Positions 33,560 through 41,369 of a stretch of 64,000 nucleotides of DNA are shown piece after piece; the first letter of the stretch is position 1, and the number at the start of each line of letters is the position of its first letter. The notes under the pieces were generated by a model. That model did not search any database. It was not told the DNA's origin and saw only the letters and a list, made by a program, of their open reading frames with translations. The translations under genes and the position numbers were made by a program. The stretch is taken from contig NZ_BJHV01000001.1 of the NCBI RefSeq assembly GCF_005405925.1, positions 7,254,001 through 7,318,000 on the forward strand, in the 5' to 3' direction. This DNA is from Streptomyces antimycoticus. GTDB lineage: Bacteria > Actinomycetota > Actinomycetes > Streptomycetales > Streptomycetaceae.

Positions 33560-35242
33560 ATGTCGAACTCCCAGGCCTCGGCCTCCACTTCCGCTCCCAG
33601 CCGGAGAACCTTCCTGGCCTCCACGGCGGTTGCCGCGGCGGCCGTCGCGGGAGGGACGCCGCTGCTGTCCGGGTGCTCCACCGAGGAGGGCTCCGGCAAG
33701 GGCGGCACCACCTCCGGCAAGGAGCTGAAGAACCTGCTGCCGACCTATGCGGCCTCGACGGTGGCGGACCCGGACATCCCCAGCGTCAACGGCTCCAGCC
33801 CCGGCTACACCAAGGCCCCGCCCGCAGCCGCACTGGTCGCCTCCGTGAAGGGCAAGCCCGGTCACGGCGGCAGCTACACGATGTTCGAACCGCTCTGGGG
33901 CACCCCGCCGCCCAAGAACAACGCCTACTACAAGGCGGTCAACGACGCGCTCGGCGCCAAGATCAGCCTGCAGCCGCAGGACGGCAACACCTACGGCGAG
34001 AAGCTCGGCGCCGTCCTCGCCTCCGGCGATATCGCCGATATCGTGATGATCCCGCTCTGGGAGATGGGCGGGCGGATCCATGGCGCGGTCAGCGCCAAAT
34101 TCGCCGACCTGGGCCCGTATCTCTCCGGCGACAAGGTCAAGAAATATCCGAACCTGGCCGCCATTCCCACCGCCGCCTGGCAGATGTCCGTATTCGGCGG
34201 CAAGCTCCGCGGGCTGCCCATGCCCTCCCGCCCGCTCGCCGGCGTCATTCCGTACTACCGCGAGGACATCTTCGCCAAGGAGGGGTACCAGGTCCCGAAG
34301 AGCCCGGCGGAATTCCTCGCGCTGGCCAAGGAGATCACCCGGCCCAAGAGCAAGGTATGGGCCTGCGACGACATGTGGTGGTCGGCGCAGCGGTTCTTCG
34401 GCTGCCCGGGGGAGAAGCCGTACTACTGGGTCGAGAGGGACGGCAAGCTGGTCCACAAGGTCGAGACCGAGAACTATCTCGAGGCTCTGGAATGGTGCCG
34501 CAAGCTCTTCGCCAGGGGCTATGTCCACCCCGACGCGGTCGCGGGCAAGGGCAATGACGCGCTGACCCGCTTCACCTCCGGCCAGACGCTCCTCTACAAC
34601 GACGGCGACGCCAAGTGGTACGGCGCCACCTTCGAACAGGCCGGGCCGAACCCCGCATTCAAGATCCAGGGAATGGACTGGTTCGGTCCCGACGGCGGCG
34701 ACCCGGTCATCTATCTCGACCCGCCCGCCCAGATCTGGTCCTTCCTCAACAAGAACCTCTCCAAGGACGAGATCGAGGAAATCCTCGCCCTCGCGAACTT
34801 CATCGCCGCGCCCTTCGGCACCAAGGAACAGCGCCTCATCGACTACGGCATCGAAGGCGTGCACCACGACATGAAGAAGGGGGTGCCGGTCAAGAACGCC
34901 ACGGGCGTCCGGGACGTCCAGGACACCTACCGCTTCATCGCCTCCCCACAGGCGAGCGTCGCCTATCCGGACTTTCCGAAGATGGTCGAGGACTACTGCG
35001 GCTGGATGCAGCGAATGGGCAAGTTCGCCAGGAAGCCGCTCTTCTACGGGATGCAGATCCAGGAGCCCAACCGCTACGCCTCGCTCTACACGCCGTTCGA
35101 GGACCTCGCCAAGGACGTCACCCGCGGCCGTAAGTCCATCAAGGACGCCCGGCGGGCCATCAGCGACTGGCGCGGCGGTGGCGGCGACCGGCTCCGCGAC
35201 TGGTACGCGAAGCTCCTCGACAAGAACGGCAGCGGCGCCTGA
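33560..35242 (+). CDS. Carbohydrate ABC transporter substrate-binding lipoprotein (LplA-like)
   Basis: 560 residues. The signal has a twin-arginine pair (SRRTFLASTAVAAAAVAGG) and a lipobox LLSGC, so a Tat lipoprotein is likely. The mature protein is a large family-1-type solute-binding protein: KISLQPQDGNTYGEKLGAVL, SGDIADIVMIP, PSRPLAGVIPYYREDIFAKE, YNDGDAKWYGA. Length and motifs match LplA-like proteins that bind oligosaccharides. ATG 33560 follows GAAGGG by nine bases. Its stop overlaps the next ATG by one base (TGATG at 35240-35244). It would capture glucan or xyloglucan oligosaccharides released by the GH12 enzyme, as inferred from the locus. Confidence 0.9.
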   Translation: MSNSQASASTSAPSRRTFLASTAVAAAAVAGGTPLLSGCSTEEGSGKGGTTSGKELKNLLPTYAASTVADPDIPSVNGSSPGYTKAPPAAALVASVKGKPGHGGSYTMFEPLWGTPPPKNNAYYKAVNDALGAKISLQPQDGNTYGEKLGAVLASGDIADIVMIPLWEMGGRIHGAVSAKFADLGPYLSGDKVKKYPNLAAIPTAAWQMSVFGGKLRGLPMPSRPLAGVIPYYREDIFAKEGYQVPKSPAEFLALAKEITRPKSKVWACDDMWWSAQRFFGCPGEKPYYWVERDGKLVHKVETENYLEALEWCRKLFARGYVHPDAVAGKGNDALTRFTSGQTLLYNDGDAKWYGATFEQAGPNPAFKIQGMDWFGPDGGDPVIYLDPPAQIWSFLNKNLSKDEIEEILALANFIAAPFGTKEQRLIDYGIEGVHHDMKKGVPVKNATGVRDVQDTYRFIASPQASVAYPDFPKMVEDYCGWMQRMGKFARKPLFYGMQIQEPNRYASLYTPFEDLAKDVTRGRKSIKDARRAISDWRGGGGDRLRDWYAKLLDKNGSGA

Positions 35243-36222
35243 TGACGCTGGACATCCGCGGCCGGGCCAAGGGCCCCGGCCGCGCGAAGGCTCGCGGCAC
35301 TCCCACCGACCGCGGCGGATGGTGGCACCGGCTGCGCCGGGACCGCGCCCTGCTGCTGATGACCGTGCCCGCCGTCGGTCTGCTGCTGCTGTTCACCTAC
35401 GTCCCGCTGATCTGGACCACCGTCGCCTTTCTGGATTACGACCCGTTCACCCAGGGGCTGTGGACCAGCCCCTGGGTGGGCTTCGACAACTTCACCCTCC
35501 TCTTCGAGGACAGCCGCTTCTGGGACGCCTTCGCCAACACCCTCTCCATCACCTTCATCCAGCTGGTGCTGTTCTTCCCGGTGCCCATCGCCCTGGCGCT
35601 GCTGCTCAACAGCGTGCTCAGCGACCGGGTCCGCGGCCTGGTGCAGTCGATCCTGTACCTGCCGCACTTCTTCTCCTGGGTGCTGGTCATCACGATCTTC
35701 CAGCAGATGCTCGGTGGCGCCGGGCTGCTCGCCCAGCAGCTGCGCGCCCACGGGCACGAGGGCTTCGACCTGATGACCGACCCGGCGGTCTTCAAGTTCC
35801 TGATCACCGCCCAGCTGGTGTGGAAGGACGCGGGCTGGGGCGTGATCGTCTTCCTGGCCGCCCTCTCCGCCGTCAACCAGGACCTCTACGAGGCCGCGGC
35901 GGTGGACGGTGCGAACCGCTGGCGCCGGATGTGGCACGTCACCCTGCCCGCGCTGCGCCCCGTGGTCGCCCTGCTGCTGGTGCTGCGCGTCGGTGACTCG
36001 CTGACCGTCGGCTTCGAGCAGATCCTGCTCCAGCGCGACGCGGTGGGGCCCGGCGCCTCGGAGGTCTTCGACACCTATGTGTGGTGGGTCGGCATCGCCA
36101 ACACCGACTACGGGATCGCCGCCGCCGGCGGTCTGATCAAGGGCGTCTTCAGCCTGGTGCTGGTGCTGATCGCCAACAAAGTCGCCCATATGCTCGGCGA
36201 GCAGGGGGTTTACCGGAAATGA
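35242..36222 (+). CDS. Carbohydrate ABC transporter permease (LplB-like)
   Basis: 326 residues with six predicted helices after a basic N-terminus (first helix ALLLMTVPAVGLLLLFTYVP). The EAA motif is DLYEAAAVDGANRWRRMWHV, followed by TLPAL, where the ATPase docks. It belongs to the CUT1 class. It overlaps both neighbours: TGATG with the binding protein and ATGA (36219-36222) with the second permease. No ATPase gene is in the locus, so a shared MsiK-type multiple-sugar ATPase encoded elsewhere probably energises it. This is usual in Streptomyces. Confidence 0.92.
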   Translation: MTLDIRGRAKGPGRAKARGTPTDRGGWWHRLRRDRALLLMTVPAVGLLLLFTYVPLIWTTVAFLDYDPFTQGLWTSPWVGFDNFTLLFEDSRFWDAFANTLSITFIQLVLFFPVPIALALLLNSVLSDRVRGLVQSILYLPHFFSWVLVITIFQQMLGGAGLLAQQLRAHGHEGFDLMTDPAVFKFLITAQLVWKDAGWGVIVFLAALSAVNQDLYEAAAVDGANRWRRMWHVTLPALRPVVALLLVLRVGDSLTVGFEQILLQRDAVGPGASEVFDTYVWWVGIANTDYGIAAAGGLIKGVFSLVLVLIANKVAHMLGEQGVYRK

Positions 36223-37181
36223 CCGTGACCGAGCGGACCCCGGCCCCGTACACCCCGCCCACACCCACCGCCCCACCCCCGCGGCGGCGCGGCGGCGAGA
36301 AGCGCCCGGTGTGGGAGGAGGAGCCCGGCAAGGTCGGCCAGGGGCTCAAGGGGGTCACCCTGACCGGGGTGTGTCTGATGATCCTCGGCCCGCTGTGGGT
36401 GGTGATCGTCACCAGCCTCTCCGACCAGAGGACCATCACCGACGCCGGAGGACTGGTGATCGTCCCCAAGACGATCACCTTCCGGGCCTACAGCGAGCTG
36501 CTGAGCGGCGGCACGGTCACCCGCGCGACGCTCGTGAGCCTCGCGCTCACCGCCGTGGGCACGGTGATCAGCACCGTGGTCTCGGTGCTGTGCGCCTATG
36601 GACTCTCCCGCTCGGGGTCCTTCCTGCACCGGCCGATCCTGATGGTGCTGCTCATCACCATGTTCTTCAACGCCGGTCTCATCCCCACATATCTGCTGGT
36701 CACCGGCGTCGGCCTGGAGGGCAGCTACTGGTCGATGATCCTGCCCGGGGCCGTCTCGGTCTTCAACGTCCTGGTGCTGCGGGCGTTCTTCCAGAACATC
36801 GCGCCGGAGCTGATCGACAGTGCCCGGATCGACGGCGCGGGGGAGTGGCGCATCCTGCTGCGCATCGTGCTGCCGCTGTCGAAGGCCGTGATCGCGGTGG
36901 TCTCGCTCTTCTACGCGGTCGGCTACTGGAGCCAGTGGTTCAACGCCATGCTCTACCTCAACGACCAGGACAAGTGGCCGCTGCAGATGATCCTGCGCCA
37001 GTTGGTGATCAAGCAGCAGGCGCCGCAGGGCATGTCCCAGATGATCTCCACCCAGCAGATCCCCGGACTGGCCGTACAGATGGCCGTCATGGTGCTCGCG
37101 CTGATCCCCGTCGCGGTGCTCTACCCCTTCGTCCAGAAGCACTTCACCAAGGGCATGCTCACCGGCGCCGTCAAGGGCTGA
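36219..37181 (+). CDS. Carbohydrate ABC transporter permease (LplC-like)
   Basis: 320 residues. A 45-residue proline-rich arm (PAPYTPPTPTAPPPRRRGG) precedes six helices. The EAA loop is PELIDSARIDGAGEWRILLR, and the typical C-terminal PFVQKHFTKGMLTGAVKG ending of LplC/YtcP-type permeases is intact. It is translationally coupled to the first permease. It is followed 44 bp later by the beta-galactosidase gene in the same direction, so uptake and intracellular hydrolysis share a transcript. Confidence 0.92.
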   Translation: MTVTERTPAPYTPPTPTAPPPRRRGGEKRPVWEEEPGKVGQGLKGVTLTGVCLMILGPLWVVIVTSLSDQRTITDAGGLVIVPKTITFRAYSELLSGGTVTRATLVSLALTAVGTVISTVVSVLCAYGLSRSGSFLHRPILMVLLITMFFNAGLIPTYLLVTGVGLEGSYWSMILPGAVSVFNVLVLRAFFQNIAPELIDSARIDGAGEWRILLRIVLPLSKAVIAVVSLFYAVGYWSQWFNAMLYLNDQDKWPLQMILRQLVIKQQAPQGMSQMISTQQIPGLAVQMAVMVLALIPVAVLYPFVQKHFTKGMLTGAVKG

Positions 37182-37225
37182 CGCCGGTTGCCCCCGTTCC
37201 CAGCCGACCCGAGACGGGAGCCGGT

Positions 37226-39760
37226 ATGCCCGACCTGAACGACGCCACCCGCGGCCGCGTCCTCTACGGTGGCGACTACAACCCCGAACAGTGGCCCGAG
37301 AGCGTCTGGCACGACGACATCCGGCTGATGCGCCGGGCGGGTGTCACCACCGTCACCCTCGGCGTCTTCTCCTGGGCCCGGCTCGAACCCCGCCCCGGCG
37401 CACGGGACTTCGGCTGGCTGGACCGGGTCATGGACCTGCTCCACGACGGCGGGATCGAGGTGTGCCTGGCCACCCCGACCGCCTCCCCGCCGCCCTGGAT
37501 GGGCTCCCGCCACCCCGAGACCCTGCCGCGCGACGAGACCGGCTCGGTCGTCTGGTACGGCTCACGGAACCAGTTCTGCGCCTCGTCCCCCGTCTACCGC
37601 GACTACGCGCTGCGCATCACCGAGGACCTGGCGGAGCGCTACGGCGGCCATCCGGCCCTGCGGATGTGGCATGTCGGCAACGAGTACGGCACCCACTGCT
37701 GGTGCGATGAGACCGCCCGGCACTTCCGCCGCTGGCTGCGCGCGCGGTACGGCGGTCTGGACGCCCTCAACGAGGCGTGGGGGACGGCCTTCTGGAGCCA
37801 GCGCTATGACTCCTGGGAGGAGATCATCCCGCCGCGCCGCGCCCAGTACATGATCAACCCCGGTCAGGGGCTGGACTTCCGCCGCTTCACCAGCGACGCC
37901 CTGCTGGAGTGCTTCACCGCCGAACGCGACGCGCTGGCCGCACGCACCCCGCGCATCCCCGTGACCACCAACTTCATGCCGCTGTTCATCGGCCAGGACG
38001 GCTGGGCCTGGGCGGCGGAGGAGGACGTGGTCTCCGTCGATCTCTACCCCGACCCCAAGGACCCGCACGCGGCGGCGTACGGGGCGATGGTCCAGGACCT
38101 GACCCGCTCCCAGGCGGGCGGCCCCTGGATCCTCATGGAGCAGGCCGCGGGCCCGGTCAACTGGCGCGGCGTCAACCATCCCAAGCCGGACGGGCTGATG
38201 CGGCTGTGGTCCCTGCAGGCCGTCGCGCGCGGCGCCGACGGGATCTGCTTCTTCCAGTGGCGGCAGTCCCGGCAGGGCAGCGAGAAATTCCACTCCGCGA
38301 TGGTCCCGCATGCCGGTGAGCACAGCCGCACCTTCGCGCGGGTGCGCCAACTCGGCGCCGAGCTGCGCGAACTGGCCCCGGTCACCGGCTCGGACGTCCC
38401 CGCACGGGCCGCGATCCTGCACGACTGGCACTCCTGGTGGGCCACCGTCCAGGACGGCCGTCCCTCCTCCCGGATCCCTTACGAAGGGCTGCTGCGCGCC
38501 TGGCACCGGGCGCTGTGGGAGCGCAACCTCACCACCGACTTCGCCCATCCGCACGCCGACCTGACCGACTACGCCCTCGTCGCCGTCCCCCAGCTGTATC
38601 TGCTGACCGACGAGGCGCTGGACAACCTCGTGGCGTATGTGCGCGGCGGCTCCACCCTCGTCTGCGGCTTCTTCACGGGCGTCGCCGACGAGGACGACCG
38701 GGTGCGCCACGGCGGCGTGGACCGGCGGCTGCGCGAACTCCTCGGGATCCGTACGGTCCACGAGTGGTGGCCGCTGGACGAGGGCGAGACGCTCGACGCC
38801 GAGGGCGCCTGGCTCGGCCCGTTCCACGGCACCGGCTGGTCCGAGGACCTGGAGCCGTCCACCGCCGAACCGGTCGCCCGCGTCAAGGGCGGTGCGCTCG
38901 ACGGCCGCCCCGCCGTGACCCGCCACGCCTACGGCGCCGGGACCGCCTGGTACGTCTCCACCCTCCCCGAACCCGCCGCCCTGCGCACCCTGCTCGCCCG
39001 CGCCGCCGAGGAGGCGGGGCTGGCACCGGTGCTGCCCGGTCTCCCCGAGGGCGTCGAGGCGGTGCGGCGCGGCCCGTATCTCTTCCTCCTCAACCATGGC
39101 CGCACCCCGGCGGTCGTCCCCCTGCCGTCCCCGCGGACGGATCTGCTCACCGGACGCGCGCACCACACCGGCGTCCGGCTCGACCGGTTCGCGGTCATGG
39201 TCCTGGCTCCACCCGGATCCCCCGCCCGACCCCCCACCCGAAGGGACAAGCCCCGTGCGACGAACCGCCCGAACGCTCCTCCTGACCCCGCTGATCGCGT
39301 TACTCGCGCTGATCGGCTTCGCCGCCGCCCCCGCCCAGGCCGCCACCTGGTCCTCCTCGGACCAGTGGGGCACCTGGTCCAACGGCGGCTACACCCTCTA
39401 CAACAACATCTGGGGCTCCGGCGCCGGAGCCCAGACCATCTGGGCCAACTCCTTCAGCGACTGGGGAGTGTGGGCCAACCACCCGAACACCGGCGGCATC
39501 AAGTCCTACCCCAACGCCAAGAAGGTCGTCGGCAAGAAGATCAGCGCCATCTCCACCCTGACCAGCACCTACAACGTCACCGTGCCGTCCTCGGGCGCGT
39601 ACAACACCTCGTACGACATCTGGGACACCAACTACGACTACGAGATCATGCTCTGGGTCAACAAGACCGGCCCGGTCGGCCCGCTCGGCACCGCCCAGGG
39701 CAATGTCTCCCTCGGCGGCCACACCTGGAGCGTCTACAAGGGCAGCAACGGGGCCAATGA
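37226..39760 (+). CDS. GH42 beta-galactosidase; reading frame lacks a stop and runs through the next gene
   Basis: The conserved protein spans about residues 1-665. It has GGDYNPEQWPESVWHDDI near the start, acid/base E153 in MWHVGNEYG, nucleophile E305 in WILMEQAAGPVNW, a trimerisation domain (AILHDWHSWWA) and a C-terminal beta domain ending near RFAVMVLAPP. It removes beta-linked galactose from imported oligosaccharides in the cytoplasm. After about 39215 homology stops, but the frame stays open to TGA 39758-39760, overlapping the GH12 gene by 506 bp in a different frame. The last 180 residues are Arg/His/Gln-rich shadow sequence. A one-base change in the C-rich stretch 39208-39240 could instead end the protein at the TGA at 39283-39285. 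ATG 37226 follows GGGAG. Confidence 0.85.
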   Translation: MPDLNDATRGRVLYGGDYNPEQWPESVWHDDIRLMRRAGVTTVTLGVFSWARLEPRPGARDFGWLDRVMDLLHDGGIEVCLATPTASPPPWMGSRHPETLPRDETGSVVWYGSRNQFCASSPVYRDYALRITEDLAERYGGHPALRMWHVGNEYGTHCWCDETARHFRRWLRARYGGLDALNEAWGTAFWSQRYDSWEEIIPPRRAQYMINPGQGLDFRRFTSDALLECFTAERDALAARTPRIPVTTNFMPLFIGQDGWAWAAEEDVVSVDLYPDPKDPHAAAYGAMVQDLTRSQAGGPWILMEQAAGPVNWRGVNHPKPDGLMRLWSLQAVARGADGICFFQWRQSRQGSEKFHSAMVPHAGEHSRTFARVRQLGAELRELAPVTGSDVPARAAILHDWHSWWATVQDGRPSSRIPYEGLLRAWHRALWERNLTTDFAHPHADLTDYALVAVPQLYLLTDEALDNLVAYVRGGSTLVCGFFTGVADEDDRVRHGGVDRRLRELLGIRTVHEWWPLDEGETLDAEGAWLGPFHGTGWSEDLEPSTAEPVARVKGGALDGRPAVTRHAYGAGTAWYVSTLPEPAALRTLLARAAEEAGLAPVLPGLPEGVEAVRRGPYLFLLNHGRTPAVVPLPSPRTDLLTGRAHHTGVRLDRFAVMVLAPPGSPARPPTRRDKPRATNRPNAPPDPADRVTRADRLRRRPRPGRHLVLLGPVGHLVQRRLHPLQQHLGLRRRSPDHLGQLLQRLGSVGQPPEHRRHQVLPQRQEGRRQEDQRHLHPDQHLQRHRAVLGRVQHLVRHLGHQLRLRDHALGQQDRPGRPARHRPGQCLPRRPHLERLQGQQRGQ

Positions 39761-39956
39761 GGTCTTCTCGTTCATCCGCACCTCGAACTCCAGCTCCGGC
39801 TCCGTGGACATCAAGCCCATCGTGAACTGGATCAAGAACACCAAGGGCTGGTTCGGCGATGTGACCATCGGCGACGTCCAGTTCGGGTACGAGATCACCT
39901 CCTCGGCCGGCGGTCTGGACTTCCGGACCAACAGCTTCGGAGTGAGCGCGAGCTGA
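39255..39956 (+). CDS. Secreted GH12 endoglucanase/xyloglucanase
   Basis: 233 residues. A Sec signal peptide of about 29 residues (RRTARTLLLTPLIALLALIG, cleavage after AQA) is followed by a single GH12 domain without a binding module or linker. The nucleophile is E130 in YDYEIMLWVN and the acid/base is E213 in VQFGYEITSS. GH12 enzymes cut beta-1,4-glucan, mixed-linkage glucan or xyloglucan outside the cell. It starts at GTG 39255 with an AAGGGAC ten bases upstream, inside the over-long GH42 frame. It is the only extracellular hydrolase of the locus and so the probable source of the imported oligosaccharides. Confidence 0.92.
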   Translation: MRRTARTLLLTPLIALLALIGFAAAPAQAATWSSSDQWGTWSNGGYTLYNNIWGSGAGAQTIWANSFSDWGVWANHPNTGGIKSYPNAKKVVGKKISAISTLTSTYNVTVPSSGAYNTSYDIWDTNYDYEIMLWVNKTGPVGPLGTAQGNVSLGGHTWSVYKGSNGANEVFSFIRTSNSSSGSVDIKPIVNWIKNTKGWFGDVTIGDVQFGYEITSSAGGLDFRTNSFGVSAS

Positions 39957-39962
39957 CGCCCC

Positions 39963-39998
39963 CGTACCGCCGCCGCCCTCCCGCGCGGCGGCGGTACG
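39963..39998. terminator. Bidirectional hairpin between the GH12 and lacI genes
   Basis: CGTACCGCCGCCGC (39963-39976) and GCGGCGGCGGTACG (39985-39998) are perfect 14-bp arms around an 8-nt loop. They lie between convergent genes, 6 nt after the GH12 stop and 17 nt from the lacI stop. There is no U-tract, as is usual in high-G+C terminators. Confidence 0.75.
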
Positions 39999-40015
39999 CC
40001 ACCGGGCCCGCGGGG

Positions 40016-41032
40016 TCAGGAGGCGCCGGGCGCCGGGCCCGAGCTGGTCCGTACGGTCAGCTCCGGGGCGAGCAGCGTCACCTGCTCCTCGAGGGGCTGC
40101 CCCTCCAGCTTCGCCACCGCCAGCTCCACGGCGCGCCGCCCCATCTCCTGCGCGGGGATGGCCACCGAGGTGAGCCGCACCGACGCCTGGGTGGCCACCT
40201 GCTCGGGGCAGACGGCGACCACCGAGACGTCCTCGGGAACCGCGCGCCCCTGCCGCCGCAACAGGCTGAGCAGCGGTTCGATGGCCGCCTCGTTCTGCAC
40301 CACGAAGCCGGTGGTGCCGGGCCGCTCGTCGAAGATCCGCGAGAGGGTGCCGTCCATGGACTCATAGCTGCCCTCGCACGGCCGGTGCAGCAGCCGCACC
40401 CCCAGCTCACCGGCGCGGCGGCGCAGCCCCTCCAGGGTCCGCTCGGCGAAGCCGGTGTGGCGCTCATAGACGGCCGCGGCCTCGCCCACGACGGCGATCT
40501 CCCGGTGGCCGAGCTGGGCCAGATGCTCGGCGCACAGCGCGCCGGTGGCGGTGAAGTCCAGATCGACGCAGGTCAGGCCGACGGTGTCGGCGGGCAGCCC
40601 GATCAGCACGGTGGGCTGGCGGGCCGCGTGCAGCAGCGGCAGCCGCTCGTCCTCCAGCTCCACATCCATCACGATCATGGCGTCGGCGAGCCCGCTGCCG
40701 GTCACCCGGCGCACCGCCGCCGGGCCCTCCTCGCCGGTGAGCAGCAGGACGTCATAGCCGTGGGCGCGGGCGGTGGTGGCCACCGCGATGGCGATCTCCA
40801 TCATGACCGGCACATACATGTCCGTCCGCAGTGGCACCATGAGCGCGAGGATGTTGGAGCGGCTGCTGGCCAGGGCGCGGGCCCCGGCGTTCGGGTGGTA
40901 GCCCAGCTCCTTGATGCTGTGCTCGACGCGCTCGCGCGTGGGGGCGGAGATCGACCGCTTGCCGCTGAGGACATAGCTCACCGTGCTGGCGGAGACTCCG
41001 GCGTGCCGGGCGACCTCGGCGAGGGTGACCAT
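40016..41032 (-). CDS. LacI-family transcriptional regulator of the glucan locus
   Basis: 338 residues from ATG 41032, which has a GGAG nine bases upstream; ATG 41047 would add five residues. The N-terminal helix-turn-helix and hinge are VTLAEVARHAGVSASTVSYV, then LSGKRSISAPTRERVEHSIK. A periplasmic-binding-like effector domain fills the rest. It should repress the GH3, binding-protein and downstream genes in the absence of an oligosaccharide inducer. Operators with TCGAAGCGCTTCGA lie upstream of the GH3, binding-protein and lacI genes, so it is probably autoregulated. It is convergent with the GH12 gene. Confidence 0.93.
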   Translation of the reverse strand: MVTLAEVARHAGVSASTVSYVLSGKRSISAPTRERVEHSIKELGYHPNAGARALASSRSNILALMVPLRTDMYVPVMMEIAIAVATTARAHGYDVLLLTGEEGPAAVRRVTGSGLADAMIVMDVELEDERLPLLHAARQPTVLIGLPADTVGLTCVDLDFTATGALCAEHLAQLGHREIAVVGEAAAVYERHTGFAERTLEGLRRRAGELGVRLLHRPCEGSYESMDGTLSRIFDERPGTTGFVVQNEAAIEPLLSLLRRQGRAVPEDVSVVAVCPEQVATQASVRLTSVAIPAQEMGRRAVELAVAKLEGQPLEEQVTLLAPELTVRTSSGPAPGAS

Positions 41033-41082
41033 GCGGGGCGACTCCATCCGATGGGGGTGCGAGGGGACTGCGATATGCTTCA

Positions 41083-41096
41083 GTGAAGCGCTTCGA
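41083..41096. promoter_or_regulatory. Degenerate LacI operator near the lacI start
   Basis: GTGAAGCGCTTCGA: the core GAAGCGCTTC is intact and the left end differs from the consensus at two bases. It lies 51-64 bp upstream of ATG 41032 and probably overlaps the promoter. Confidence 0.65.
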
Positions 41097-41171
41097 TGCC
41101 CATGGCCGAGCCTCTTTCTGCTGGCCATGCGGATTGACAGTAGACCTGTAGCGCAGAGCTGTCCAGAGTCA

Positions 41172-41185
41172 TCGAAGCGCTTCGA
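41172..41185. promoter_or_regulatory. LacI operator, perfect copy upstream of lacI
   Basis: TCGAAGCGCTTCGA, identical to the two copies at 33334 and 33504. It is in the 337-bp gap between lacI (41032) and the acyl-CoA dehydrogenase gene (41370), 140 bp from the former. The rest of that gap shows no gene; the AAGGGAG before 41370 is the dehydrogenase ribosome-binding site. Confidence 0.8.
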
Positions 41186-41369
41186 CGCCATGTCGAACAC
41201 CCCTCATGCGCCCCTTACGGCCCACAGCCGCGGCGATCCCGCTCCGTCCCCCCGATGGCTCCCGATCGCGGCGTCCTCCCGCTTTGCCGACCGGTCGGAC
41301 CGGAGGCACACTGGCAGCGGTACGTGCCGGTAATGTCACGAGATCGTCATTCGCGGCAAGGGAGCACCG

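Noticed and set aside
36311..37225. Upstream extension of the GH42 frame through the second permease gene
   Set aside because: It is out of frame with an intact permease and lacks protein character; GH42 homology begins at MPDLNDATRG (37226) with its own Shine-Dalgarno.
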